The notes: generated by a model not told the origin, from the letters alone. A DNA stretch of 64,000 bases from Streptomyces lydicus (GCF_004125265.1 NZ_RDTE01000003.1:7130001-7194000), one strand, 5' to 3'; shown: positions 40,054 through 47,767, numbered from the stretch's first letter. Made by a program: numbers and translations.

Positions 40054-41426
40054 CGCTCGACCTACCGCGGATCCAGGCCCGGGTCGCCGAACTCCTGGCG
40101 GAGTACGCGATCCCGAGCGCCGCGATCGGTGTGCTCCGCGATGGAGAGCTCACCGAATTCGCGGTCGGTGTCACAAACGTGGAAACGCTAGAACCCGCGA
40201 CGACGGACACCGTCTACCAATGTGGCTCCATGACCAAGACCTGGACCGCACTGGCCTTCATGCAGCTCGTCGACGAAGGGAGAGTTGACCTCGACGAGCC
40301 GGTGCGGACGTATCTGCCCGGCTTCACGGTGGCCGATCCCGGGACGAGCGCAAGGGTCACCCCTCGTCACCTGCTGCAGCACACCAACGGTATCGAGGAA
40401 GCCTATGGCGACCCCGGCGAAGACGAGGACGTCTACGCCCGCATGGTCGAGAACATCGCCGACGCACCCCAGGTTTTCCCGTTGGGTCACACCCACGGCT
40501 ATAGCGCGGCGCTGGGTTACGCGATTCTCGCGCGGATCCTGGAGGTGCACGACGGCGCACACTGGGACGACGTCATGCGGCGGCGCCTCTTCGACCCCAT
40601 GGGTCTTACCAGCACGAACAGCTGGCACGAGCAGACGGACGAAGCCCGGGCCGCGACCGGGCACCTGATCCGTTCTCCGGAAGAGGGGCCCATCGTCACA
40701 CCGGTGCGCCACTTGCCACGCGCATTCGGCCCCGGCGGAAACATCACCTCGACGTCCAGGGACGTGCTCGCCATGGCGCACGTCCTCCTCAACAACGGCA
40801 CGGCGCCGAGTGGAAGGCGAATCGTCTCAGCCGAGAGTGTGCGAGAGATGCTGTGTTCGCGGGTACCCGTACCGGATCCGCATGCGTTCGGGCCGGCCTG
40901 GGCACTCGGCCTCATCGTAGGTGACTGGCACGGTGAAACCGTCTATGCGACCGACGGCAGCACGATCGGCCAGAATGCCCGGCTGCGGATCCTGCCGGAC
41001 TCGAACACCGCCATTGCCATGCTGACCAACGGCGGACCGCGGGAGAACTTCTTTCACACGGTGTTCAACGAGATCCTGACCGGCCTCGGCATGGTTACCA
41101 TTCCGGACCTGCATGCACCGGACTCCACGCTGAACCTCGACCTTCCCAGGTACGAGGGGGTTTATGAGCGCCCCGGCGCACGGTACGAGGTGTCAGCCGA
41201 AGACGGAAAGCTGTACCTGACCCTGGTCCTTGACCCGATGCACGCAGAGTTCCTCCAAAAGCCGGACCGCATCAGATATGAGCTGCTCCCGGTGAGCGAA
41301 ACCCATTTCCTGATGCCACCGGCGGATCCTTTGGAAGACACCCAAACGGTCGCGATCTACGACTTCACGAACGGCGTCGCCCAGTACCTCCATACCAACT
41401 GCCGGGTGAACCCGCGGCAAAGGTGA
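40050..41426 (+). CDS. Serine hydrolase of the beta-lactamase/PBP-like class C family
   Basis: 458 residues from the ATG at 40050 (overlapping the preceding stop). The SXXK motif is Ser60-Met-Thr-Lys63, the second motif is Tyr151 in 'HGYSAALG' (YSA in place of YSN), and a late 'DGSTIGQNARL' segment stands for the third motif. A C-terminal beta-rich domain (about 355-458) is similar to those of esterase-type family members. No signal peptide, so a cytosolic esterase or peptidase acting on small molecules is likely. Controlled from the strong promoter at 39740-39768, probably by the divergent regulator. Confidence 0.83.
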   Translation: MTLDLPRIQARVAELLAEYAIPSAAIGVLRDGELTEFAVGVTNVETLEPATTDTVYQCGSMTKTWTALAFMQLVDEGRVDLDEPVRTYLPGFTVADPGTSARVTPRHLLQHTNGIEEAYGDPGEDEDVYARMVENIADAPQVFPLGHTHGYSAALGYAILARILEVHDGAHWDDVMRRRLFDPMGLTSTNSWHEQTDEARAATGHLIRSPEEGPIVTPVRHLPRAFGPGGNITSTSRDVLAMAHVLLNNGTAPSGRRIVSAESVREMLCSRVPVPDPHAFGPAWALGLIVGDWHGETVYATDGSTIGQNARLRILPDSNTAIAMLTNGGPRENFFHTVFNEILTGLGMVTIPDLHAPDSTLNLDLPRYEGVYERPGARYEVSAEDGKLYLTLVLDPMHAEFLQKPDRIRYELLPVSETHFLMPPADPLEDTQTVAIYDFTNGVAQYLHTNCRVNPRQR

Positions 41427-41453
41427 CCATACGGTCTCCGGCGTCGCGGCAGC

Positions 41454-41591
41454 CGGATCGAGAATTCCCAGGTCGCCGTGCATTTCGTCTATGCAGGCAA
41501 GCACGGGCACGCGGCGGCGGACCGGGAGTTGTACGTCCCCCGCTCGTGGACGCCGGACCCGGAGCGCTGCCGGGCGGCAGGCAATGATGAT
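41454..41591 (+). pseudogene. IS701-family transposase fragment
   Basis: In one frame the bases just after the serine hydrolase gene read 'RIENSQVAVHFVYAGKHGHA' followed by 'AADRELYVPRSWTPDPERC' and 'RAAG', the core of IS701-type DDE transposases. Nothing matching the rest of the enzyme precedes or follows, and no terminal repeats were seen, so it is a remnant of about 45 residues. It marks a past insertion between two unrelated genes. Confidence 0.6.
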
Positions 41592-41693
41592 CGTGGCCAG
41601 GCATACCGAAAAGCACAGAGGATGGAGCCTGGACGTGCAAGCTCCATGCCTCCTGCCGACCTCGACGTCGGGGTCGGCAGCGGGTGGCGCTGC

Positions 41694-42926
41694 TTACGGC
41701 AACCATCGCACTGGGGTCACTCGGCGGATGTGGATGAGCATGTCGAATGCATCGGCAAGGGAAGCAACGGCGAGGTGCTCGTCGGCGTCGCGGGACGGGT
41801 CGTAGACGCCGCTGATAACGCGGGCCTTCGCCGGTCCGTCCCATTGGCGACGCACCGCTTCGCGGCGCAGATCCAGCCAGTGGGCGGGCAGATCCGTCTC
41901 ACCGAGCCTCGCGTCGATCAGATCTCCGGCCGGCTCCGGGACCACGGCGACACCGAGGTCTCTGTGATGGAATCCGATCGCCACGGAGACGTACTGCGCG
42001 TCGTACCACTTGCGCAGCAGACTGCCTTCGCTGGGCTGGGGACCACGCTCGGGAGCGAGCGGACTGGTCACCGCGGCTGCCGAAGTGTGGCCGATCCCGT
42101 CCCAGTAGACCACCCGCAGACCGGTCCGACGCTGGTAGTCGCCGATGGCACCAGCCCGTACGGCGATATCGTCCGTGGACAACCCTTGCCCGGCGACGCT
42201 GCGTTCGTGGAAGTCGACGATCATTCGCATCCGCGCCAGGATGCCGTCGGCGTGGTCGGCGTGGTCGGCGTGGCCGGCGTCGGGCAACGACCGGATCAGC
42301 GCGAGCGCGTCGCGGGCATGGTCGGCGAACGGGCGCCCCGGGTGAATTCCCCGGGCGCGCTGCACATGCTCCGCGGTGTGGTGAGCTGTCCGGATCGGTG
42401 CCAGGTGAGACGCCACCTCCGCCAGCCGTTCCGGCGCCGACCCGCGTACGTGGTCCAGGACGGCGTCGTAGTCCTCGGGCTGCGCCTGCACGGGACTCAC
42501 GCCGAAGATCCGGATGGGGTCGTTCGGGTGCTCCCGGTTGAACGCCCGAATCCACTCCAATGCCGCGGCCATCTCGACGGTGCGCCAGGGGCGCCAGGCG
42601 CTGCCGAGGGCGGATGCGGCATCACCTTCGTCTGCGTGCACGTACCTGTCGAGGCCGGCGGCGATGCTGACGCTGTCCTGTAGGGCCAGCGCCCGGAACC
42701 CGTGTTGCTGGACCAGCCTGCGGAAGAGTTGGTCCCGTACCCCGAAGGTTTCCCGGGAGAATCGCGTGGACTCCCCGATGCCGACGATCGTTGTCGCGGC
42801 GGCGATCCTCTCGGCAAGCTCATCGAGCGCGGCGTCGGACAGTGGGCCGACGTCGGCTTGCTGCGGATCGGAGAACCCGGTGTGGGAAGGAGAGGAGCCG
42901 CGGGGAGCGGCGGTGTCGTTGTTCAT
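41694..42926 (-). CDS. Erythromycin esterase family protein (variant active site)
   Basis: 410 residues. Family landmarks: 'TIVGIGESTRFSRETFGVRD' (47-66), 'ALQDSVSIAAGLDRYV', 'GVSPVQAQPEDYDAVL' and 'VVYWDGIGHTSAAAV'. Erythromycin esterases usually have GE(A/S)(T/S)H; here Glu52 is kept but the His is Arg55. It is cytosolic with no signal peptide. It may hydrolyse a lactone other than a macrolide, or serve another role. Start ATG 42926 with GGGAGG just upstream. A MerR/SoxR-type operator lies at 42942-42961. The gene sits in a patch of lower GC beside a transposase remnant. Confidence 0.8.
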   Translation of the reverse strand: MNNDTAAPRGSSPSHTGFSDPQQADVGPLSDAALDELAERIAAATTIVGIGESTRFSRETFGVRDQLFRRLVQQHGFRALALQDSVSIAAGLDRYVHADEGDAASALGSAWRPWRTVEMAAALEWIRAFNREHPNDPIRIFGVSPVQAQPEDYDAVLDHVRGSAPERLAEVASHLAPIRTAHHTAEHVQRARGIHPGRPFADHARDALALIRSLPDAGHADHADHADGILARMRMIVDFHERSVAGQGLSTDDIAVRAGAIGDYQRRTGLRVVYWDGIGHTSAAAVTSPLAPERGPQPSEGSLLRKWYDAQYVSVAIGFHHRDLGVAVVPEPAGDLIDARLGETDLPAHWLDLRREAVRRQWDGPAKARVISGVYDPSRDADEHLAVASLADAFDMLIHIRRVTPVRWLP

Positions 42927-42941
42927 GCCTCCCAGGCTCCT

Positions 42942-42961
42942 ACCTAAAGTTCAGTTGAGGT
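42942..42961 (-). promoter_or_regulatory. MerR/SoxR-type operator overlapping the esterase promoter
   Basis: On the minus strand TTGACC is followed by an imperfect palindrome; the plus-strand form is ACCTAAAGTTCAGTTGAGGT. Its inner 18 bp match the classical SoxR box (CCTCAAGTTAACTTGAGG) at 15 positions by eye. A TAGGAG -10-like hexamer follows on the minus strand. Confidence 0.6.
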
Positions 42962-43179
42962 CAAGGAGATTGGTGTGGCCGGCCTCCGGGTTGGCCCGAC
43001 GGGTGTCGGCCGTCACGCCTGCCTGAGGTTCGAGAGTGGGCCGGGTTTCGCGGCTTGGGGGCGCGACGCTTCGTACCGGGCAGCCCACTTCGCGGACGCC
43101 GAAGAGCCGATCGCCCGGAAAGGGTGATAGGAGGTGTCCCGGCCCAGCGTGGCCCGTCCCGGCGCGGCGCGTCCCGCGC

Positions 43180-43827
43180 TCAGTCGCCGTTCGGCGCTGC
43201 GAGTTCCGGGTGCTGCAGGGCCAGGCCGTCCACCAGTGCCTGCAGTCCGGTCTCGAATGCGCCCTCGTCCACCTGGCGTTGATGCTCCGCGAGGAGGTGG
43301 GCCTGGCCCAGGTGCGGGTAGTCGGCGGGGTCGTAGGCGCTCGGGTCGTCCACGAAGCCGCGGGCGAACGAGCCCAGCGCGGAACCGGCCACGAAGTAAC
43401 GGACCATCGCACAGACCCGGGTGGCCTGGGCGGGAGGCCAACCCGCCTCGACCATCCCGCCGAACGCCGCATCGGCCATCTTCAGTCCGGCCGGGCGGCG
43501 GCCGGGCCCCTGGGCGAGGAACGGCACGATCTGCGGATGCGCGGCGAGTGCCGCGCGGTAGGAGCGGGCCCAGGCGAGCAGCCCGGCGCGCCAGTCGGCG
43601 CCCGCCTCGAAGCCCGACACATCGACCTGGGCGATGACCGTGTCGGCCACCGCGTCGAGGATCTCGTCCTTGGTCGTGAAGTGGTTGTAGAGGGACGGCC
43701 CGCTCACGCCCAGCTCCGCCGCCAGGCGACGGGTGGAGAGCGCCGGCAGCCCTTCGGAGTCGATGAGCGCCAGCGCCGTGGAGACGATGCGCTCGCGGCT
43801 CAGCAGGGGCTTGCGGGGTCGGGCCAT
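43180..43827 (-). CDS. TetR/AcrR family transcriptional regulator
   Basis: 215 residues from the ATG at 43827. The HTH is at about 10-55 ('RIVSTALALIDSEGLPALSTRRLAAELGVSGPSLYNHFTTKDEIL', two blocks), and the C-terminal domain is of the tetracycline-repressor-like type ('RYFVAGSALGSFARGFVDDP'). No ribosome site: TACTAT ends 7 nt before the start, so it is probably leaderless. The spacer to the divergent acyl-CoA dehydrogenase gene carries a 17-bp palindrome (43857-43873), so it likely represses that gene and itself. Ligand perhaps an acyl-CoA. Confidence 0.88.
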   Translation of the reverse strand: MARPRKPLLSRERIVSTALALIDSEGLPALSTRRLAAELGVSGPSLYNHFTTKDEILDAVADTVIAQVDVSGFEAGADWRAGLLAWARSYRAALAAHPQIVPFLAQGPGRRPAGLKMADAAFGGMVEAGWPPAQATRVCAMVRYFVAGSALGSFARGFVDDPSAYDPADYPHLGQAHLLAEHQRQVDEGAFETGLQALVDGLALQHPELAAPNGD

Positions 43828-43856
43828 GACGCACATAGTAGGGGCTGCCCATCGAA

Positions 43857-43873
43857 AACTAGCAGTGCTAATT
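43857..43873. promoter_or_regulatory. TetR operator-like palindrome
   Basis: AACTAGCAGTGCTAATT is an inverted repeat (perfect core TAGCA-G-TGCTA at 43860-43870) between the divergent tetR and acyl-CoA dehydrogenase genes, about 30 bp from the tetR start. Confidence 0.65.
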
Positions 43874-43981
43874 AAGTGTCATCGTGCGTGTGCTCGCCCA
43901 CGGCCTCGTCCCCATGCCCACGTCCTCGTCCACGTGCGCGACCTCGTCCATGTCCACGATCTCGTCCACAGGGAGCCCGGG

Positions 43982-45133
43982 ATGAATCTGGAACTCAGCG
44001 CGGAGCAGACCGCGGTACGGCAGCTCGCCAAGGACTTCGCCGACCGCGAGATCGCCCCGTACGCCACCGCCTGGGACCGCGCGGAGCAGGTCGACCGCGG
44101 CATCGTGAGGAAGCTCGGCGGCCTCGGCTTCCTAGGGCTCACCGTCCCCGAGGAGTACGGCGGTTCCGGTGGCGACCACCTCTCCTATGTCCTGGTCACC
44201 GAGGAGTTGGGCCGCGCCGACTCCTCGGTGCGCGGCATCGTCTCGGTCTCCCTGGGGCTGGTGGCCAAGACCCTCGCCTCGTGGGGCGACGAGGAGCAGA
44301 AGCGGACGTGGCTGCCGCGGCTCACCTCCGGCGAGGCGGTCGGCTGCTTCGGCCTGACCGAACCGGGCACCGGCTCCGACGCCGCGAACCTCGCCACCCG
44401 GGCGGTCCGCGACGGGGACTCGTACGTCATCGACGGCACCAAGATGTTCATCACCAACGGCACCTGGGCCGATGTCGTGCTGCTCTTCGCCCGCACCGGC
44501 GGCGCCCCGGGGCACCAGGGCATCAGCGCCTTCCTCGTCCCGGCGGACAGCCCCGGCCTGGAGCGCCGTGAGATCCACGGCAAGCTGGGGCTGCGCGGCC
44601 AGGCCACCGCGGAGCTGGTCCTGGACGGCGTACGGGTCCCGGCCGCCGCCATGCTCGGCCCCGAGGGCAAGGGGTTCTCGGTCACGATGTCCGCGTTGGC
44701 CAAGGGCCGGATGTCGGTGGCAGCCGGCTGTGTGGGCATCGCCCAGGCCGCCCTGGACGCCGCGCTCGGCTACGCGGGCGAGCGCGAGCAGTTCGGCAAG
44801 CCCCTCGCCCGGCACCAGCTGGTGCAGGAGCTGATCAGCGACATCGCCGTGGACGTGGACGCGGCGCGCCTGCTGACCTGGCGGGTGGCCGATCTGATCG
44901 AGCGCGGCGAGCCGTTCGCCACCGCCGCCTCGAAGGCCAAGCTGTTCGCCTCCGAGGCCGCGGTGCGGGCCGCCAACAACGCCCTCCAGGTCTTCGGCGG
45001 CTACGGCTACATCGACGAGTACCCTGTCGGCAAGCTGCTGCGGGACGCCCGGGTGATGACCCTGTACGAGGGCACCAGCCAGATACAGAAGCTGGTCATC
45101 GGCCGCGCGCTGACCGGGGTCTCCGCCTTCTGA
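43982..45133 (+). CDS. Acyl-CoA dehydrogenase
   Basis: 383 residues, full length. Start ATG 43982 with AGGGAG 7 nt upstream. Typical blocks are 'GGLGFLGLTVPEEYGGSGGD', the FAD/substrate loop 'CFGLTEPGTGSDAANLATRA', 'KMFITNGTWADVV', 'YAGEREQFGKPLARHQLVQE', and 'VFGGYGYIDEYPVGKLLRDA'. The catalytic base is probably Glu363 in 'MTLYEGTSQIQKLVIGR'. It makes the trans-2-enoyl-CoA in fatty-acid or branched-chain acid oxidation, passing electrons to ETF. Divergent from tetR and probably under its control; the leader has four CCTCGTCC-type motifs spaced 18-20 bp. Confidence 0.93.
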   Translation: MNLELSAEQTAVRQLAKDFADREIAPYATAWDRAEQVDRGIVRKLGGLGFLGLTVPEEYGGSGGDHLSYVLVTEELGRADSSVRGIVSVSLGLVAKTLASWGDEEQKRTWLPRLTSGEAVGCFGLTEPGTGSDAANLATRAVRDGDSYVIDGTKMFITNGTWADVVLLFARTGGAPGHQGISAFLVPADSPGLERREIHGKLGLRGQATAELVLDGVRVPAAAMLGPEGKGFSVTMSALAKGRMSVAAGCVGIAQAALDAALGYAGEREQFGKPLARHQLVQELISDIAVDVDAARLLTWRVADLIERGEPFATAASKAKLFASEAAVRAANNALQVFGGYGYIDEYPVGKLLRDARVMTLYEGTSQIQKLVIGRALTGVSAF

Positions 45134-45175
45134 CCGGCCCGTCCGCAGGCGCCCCGGCCGCCTTGCCACCGATCC

Positions 45176-45193
45176 CTAAGCGCTTGCTCAGCA
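45176..45193. promoter_or_regulatory. Shared operator, copy 1 (upstream of TetR gene 45257)
   Basis: CTAAGCGCTTGCTCAGCA, of which the first 16 bp form an imperfect palindrome CT(A/G)AGC-N4-GCT(C/T)AG. An identical 18-bp copy occurs at 47009-47026 upstream of the MaoC gene. It lies 63 bp before the tetR start, which suits autoregulation. Confidence 0.7.
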
Positions 45194-45256
45194 GCGCGAT
45201 ATGGTGTTCGATCCGTCAGAGGAGGGTCCCTGGCGGATCGAGGAGCGGGGTAGGCG

Positions 45257-45886
45257 ATGGGTGCGGCGGCAAAGCGGGCCGAAGAGGAGAACCAGGAGTG
45301 GGCCGGGGTGACCCCGGACGCCGCGCGACGCCTGGTCAGTGCCGCCGTCGAGGCCTTCGCCGAGCGCGGCTACCACGCCACCACCACCCGTGACATCGCC
45401 GGCCGCGCCGGTATGAGCCCGGCCGCCCTCTACATCCACTACAAGACCAAGGAAGAGCTGCTGTACCGCATCAGCGGTATCGGCCATGAGAAGGCGCTGC
45501 GCATCATGGACGCCGCCGCCGGGGCCGAGGGCAGTGCCACCGAGCGCCTCCGCGACGCCGTGCGGACCTTCGCCCGCTGGCACGCCGAGCACCACACCAC
45601 CGCCCGGGTCATCCAGTACGAGCTCCAGGCGCTGAGCCCCGAGCACTACACCGAGATCACCGGTCTGCGCCGCCGTACGGACCGGGTGCTGCGGCAGATC
45701 ATCCAGGACGGTGCGGACAGCGGGGAGTTCCAGGCCGACGATGTGCCGGGCACCACCCTCGCGGTGCTGTCGCTGTGTGTGGACGTCGCCCGGTGGTTCA
45801 CGGCCCAGGGCCCGCGGTCACCCGACGAGGTCGGCACCCTCTATGCCGACCTCGTGCTGCGCATGGTGGGCGCGTCGGTCGTCTGA
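45257..45886 (+). CDS. TetR/AcrR family transcriptional regulator
   Basis: 209 residues. The HTH is at about 20-65 ('RRLVSAAVEAFAERGYHATTTRDIAGRAGMSPAALYIHYKTKEELL', two blocks), and a C-terminal ligand domain of the TetR_C_33/KstR-like kind follows ('FARWHAEHHTTARVIQYELQAL'). The ATG at 45257 has only a weak GGGG site. An operator identical to one in front of the MaoC dehydratase lies upstream, so it probably controls a small fatty-acid/acyl-CoA regulon. It directly follows the acyl-CoA dehydrogenase gene on the same strand. Confidence 0.9.
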   Translation: MGAAAKRAEEENQEWAGVTPDAARRLVSAAVEAFAERGYHATTTRDIAGRAGMSPAALYIHYKTKEELLYRISGIGHEKALRIMDAAAGAEGSATERLRDAVRTFARWHAEHHTTARVIQYELQALSPEHYTEITGLRRRTDRVLRQIIQDGADSGEFQADDVPGTTLAVLSLCVDVARWFTAQGPRSPDEVGTLYADLVLRMVGASVV

Positions 45887-45928
45887 ACGGTGCGGCTCTG
45901 CAGGGTACGGCCGACTGCAGGGCGCCCC

Positions 45929-46420
45929 CTACTTCTTGTAGCTCCTTGCCCATTTCCGGAATGTGGCGACCCCCATCGCCAAGAGCCCCGCTCCGATGCA
46001 GAAAAACCAGATGGACAACAACGTCGCCCCGACACCGGTCTCCCGGAAGCGTGACCCGCTGCCGATCCAGGACTCGACCACGTCGAGCTTCTCGCCGGCC
46101 GGATAGTCCTCCGCGTTCTCGAGCTTTCCTCTCTGTCCATCGTCGATATCCCCGCCGCGAGGGGTGAAGGCGCCACCGCACTCGTAGTCGGAATTCTTCC
46201 TGCTGGGGTTGGTATCGGTGCAGTAATCGACCTTGAAGGTGCCGCGTGTGCCCACCAGGCCGGTGGCCTGCACGCCCTGGACGCCGTTGAGGACGACAAA
46301 TCCGGCACCGACAAGGGTGAGCACGAGACCGAGCAACAGCCCGATGACCCGCCATCCCCATGCCGGCTTCGGCTCCTTCTGCTGTTTGTTGCTCGCCTTA
46401 CGCGATATCGCACTGCGCAT
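45929..46420 (-). CDS. Two-TM membrane protein with extracytoplasmic loop, unknown function
   Basis: 163 residues. A basic cytosolic N-terminus ('SRKASNKQQKEPKPAWGW') leads to TM1 'VIGLLLGLVLTLVGAGFVVL'. A roughly 70-residue polar loop with two Cys ('VDYCTDTNPSRKNSDYECGG') follows, then TM2 'GATLLSIWFFCIGAGLLAMG' and a short basic tail. The layout resembles DUF3592-type proteins, but I cannot assign it firmly. A possible disulfide between the loop cysteines implies that the loop is outside. It is convergent with the tetR gene 42 bp away. Function unknown. Confidence 0.72.
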   Translation of the reverse strand: MRSAISRKASNKQQKEPKPAWGWRVIGLLLGLVLTLVGAGFVVLNGVQGVQATGLVGTRGTFKVDYCTDTNPSRKNSDYECGGAFTPRGGDIDDGQRGKLENAEDYPAGEKLDVVESWIGSGSRFRETGVGATLLSIWFFCIGAGLLAMGVATFRKWARSYKK

Positions 46421-46451
46421 CCGAGCACCCTAGTGCGGTCGTGGCGCTTCG

Positions 46452-46470
46452 CCGCCCGCCAGGCGGGCGG
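46452..46470 (-). terminator. Hairpin terminator after MaoC gene
   Basis: CCGCCCGCC-A-GGCGGGCGG (46452-46470) is a perfect 9-bp inverted repeat 21 bp beyond the MaoC stop. Confidence 0.6.
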
Positions 46471-46491
46471 ACTGCTGCGGCCAGGCGCCCG

Positions 46492-46953
46492 CTACAGGTA
46501 GAAGCGGCTGACCGACTCCGCCACGCAGACCGGCTTGTCGCCGCCCTCGCGCTCGATGGTCACGACCGTGGCGAGTTGGACGCCGCCGGGCACCTCGGTG
46601 ACCTCCGCGATCCTGGCGGTGGCGCGCAGCCGTGAGCCGACCGGGACGGTGGCGGGGAAACGGACCTTGTTGGTTCCGTAGTTGATGCCCATCTTCACGT
46701 TGTCGACCCGCATCAGCTGCGGTACGAAGGCGGGCAGCAGCGACAGCGTCAGGTAGCCGTGCGCGATGGTGGTGCCGAAGGGGCCGGCCGCGGCCTTCTC
46801 CTGGTCCACATGGATCCACTGGTGATCGCCGGTGGCCTCCGCGAACAGGTCGATCCGCTTCTGGTCGATCTCCAGCCAGTCGCTGGTGCCCAGCTCCTCA
46901 CCGACTGCGTCGCGCAGTTCGTCGAGCGATCCGAACACTCGGGGCTGTGCCAT
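46492..46953 (-). CDS. MaoC family dehydratase (enoyl-CoA hydratase 2-like)
   Basis: 153 residues from the ATG at 46953, with GGAGG about 9 nt upstream; the longer frame to 47094 is not needed. The hot-dog fold hydratase signature is 'FAEATGDHQWIHVDQEKAAAGPFG' (two blocks: the Asp/His pair) and 'TTIAHGYLTLSLLPAFVPQL'. R-specific enoyl-CoA hydratases of this kind act in beta-oxidation or related pathways. A copy of the 18-bp palindromic operator at 47009-47026 ties its control to the TetR encoded at 45257. Monocistronic. Confidence 0.9.
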   Translation of the reverse strand: MAQPRVFGSLDELRDAVGEELGTSDWLEIDQKRIDLFAEATGDHQWIHVDQEKAAAGPFGTTIAHGYLTLSLLPAFVPQLMRVDNVKMGINYGTNKVRFPATVPVGSRLRATARIAEVTEVPGGVQLATVVTIEREGGDKPVCVAESVSRFYL

Positions 46954-47008
46954 TCTCGTCCGCCTCCTCGGGATCCATCCGCCGCCGCGGTGCACCGGCC
47001 GATGCTTA

Positions 47009-47033
47009 CTAAGCGCTTGCTCAGCATGCTGAG
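47009..47033. promoter_or_regulatory. Shared operator, copy 2 (upstream of MaoC gene)
   Basis: CTAAGCGCTTGCTCAGCA at 47009-47026 is identical to 45176-45193. It overlaps a second perfect palindrome, CTCAGCATGCTGAG at 47020-47033. It lies 56-80 bp before the MaoC start. Confidence 0.7.
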
Positions 47034-47062
47034 TGCGGGTGCCCGCTGTCAACGGTCCGGCG

Positions 47063-47145
47063 AGTCCCGGAGGCCGGGAGACGCCGTCGACCACGGCGAC
47101 CGCACGCGTCCCGTACGGAGCCAGTCCCGGAGGCCGGGAGACGCC
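47063..47145. repeat. 23-bp direct repeat, 60-bp period, upstream of soxR
   Basis: Exact 23-bp copies at 47063-47085 and 47123-47145 (core CCCGGAGGCCGGGAGACG) sit in the MaoC-soxR spacer. Each contains the inverted motif CCCGG-AGG-CCGGG. Confidence 0.85.
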
Positions 47146-47170
47146 CGCGAGGGTCGCCTAGGGTTGAACC

Positions 47171-47767
47171 GTGCCCCAGCTTCCGTACAAGGTTCATGAG
47201 CTCACCGTCGGCCAGCTCTCCGCGCGCAGCGGTGCCGCGGTCTCCGCGCTGCACTTCTACGAGTCCAAGGGGCTGATCAGCAGCACCCGGACGGCGGGCA
47301 ACCAGCGGCGCTACACCCGTGACGCGCTGCGCCGGGTCGCGTTCGTGCGGGCGGCGCAGCGGGTGGGGATCCCGCTCGCGGTGATCCGTGACGCGCTGGC
47401 CGAGCTGCCCGATGAACGCACACCCAACCGCGCCGACTGGGCCCGGCTCTCCGCGGTCTGGCGCGCCGAGCTGGACGAGCGGATCACCCAACTCGTCGAG
47501 CTGCGCGACCGGTTGACGGACTGCATCGGCTGTGGCTGCCTCTCGCTGGAGACCTGCGCGCTGTCCAACCCGTACGACAACCTCGGTGAGCAGGGGCCCG
47601 GCGCGCGACGGCTGCGGGTCGACCGGAGGGTCAAGGACCCGGAGGGGGCGCAGCAGCGCGCGGGCGGTGAGCAGCGGCCTCCGCGGAGTACTCGGTCCGG
47701 CGAGTGGGACGGGCAGGGCTGCTCGCCGGACGACGGGCAGGGCTGCTGTACGGACGACGAGTCGTGA
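47171..47767 (+). CDS. soxR: Redox-sensitive transcriptional activator SoxR
   Basis: 198 residues. The MerR-type HTH is at about 12-55 ('TVGQLSARSGAAVSALHFYESKGLI'), with a dimerisation helix at about 85-115. The [2Fe-2S] cluster ligands are Cys118, Cys121, Cys123 and Cys129 in 'DCIGCGCLSLETC'. In Streptomyces SoxR senses redox-active metabolites. The tail after residue 135 is long, hydrophilic and carries three extra cysteines ('GQGCSPDDGQGCC'). GTG 47171 lacks a ribosome site; TAGGGT ends 6 nt before it, so a leaderless transcript is likely. A possible target with a SoxR-like box is the esterase gene at 41694-42926. Confidence 0.92.
   Translation: MPQLPYKVHELTVGQLSARSGAAVSALHFYESKGLISSTRTAGNQRRYTRDALRRVAFVRAAQRVGIPLAVIRDALAELPDERTPNRADWARLSAVWRAELDERITQLVELRDRLTDCIGCGCLSLETCALSNPYDNLGEQGPGARRLRVDRRVKDPEGAQQRAGGEQRPPRSTRSGEWDGQGCSPDDGQGCCTDDES

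Noticed and set aside
43898..43972. Short coding frame rich in His/Val/Arg before the acyl-CoA dehydrogenase
   Set aside because: It reads through imperfect 18-20 bp repeats (CCTCGTCC motifs) without a ribosome site; the dehydrogenase start at 43982 has one.
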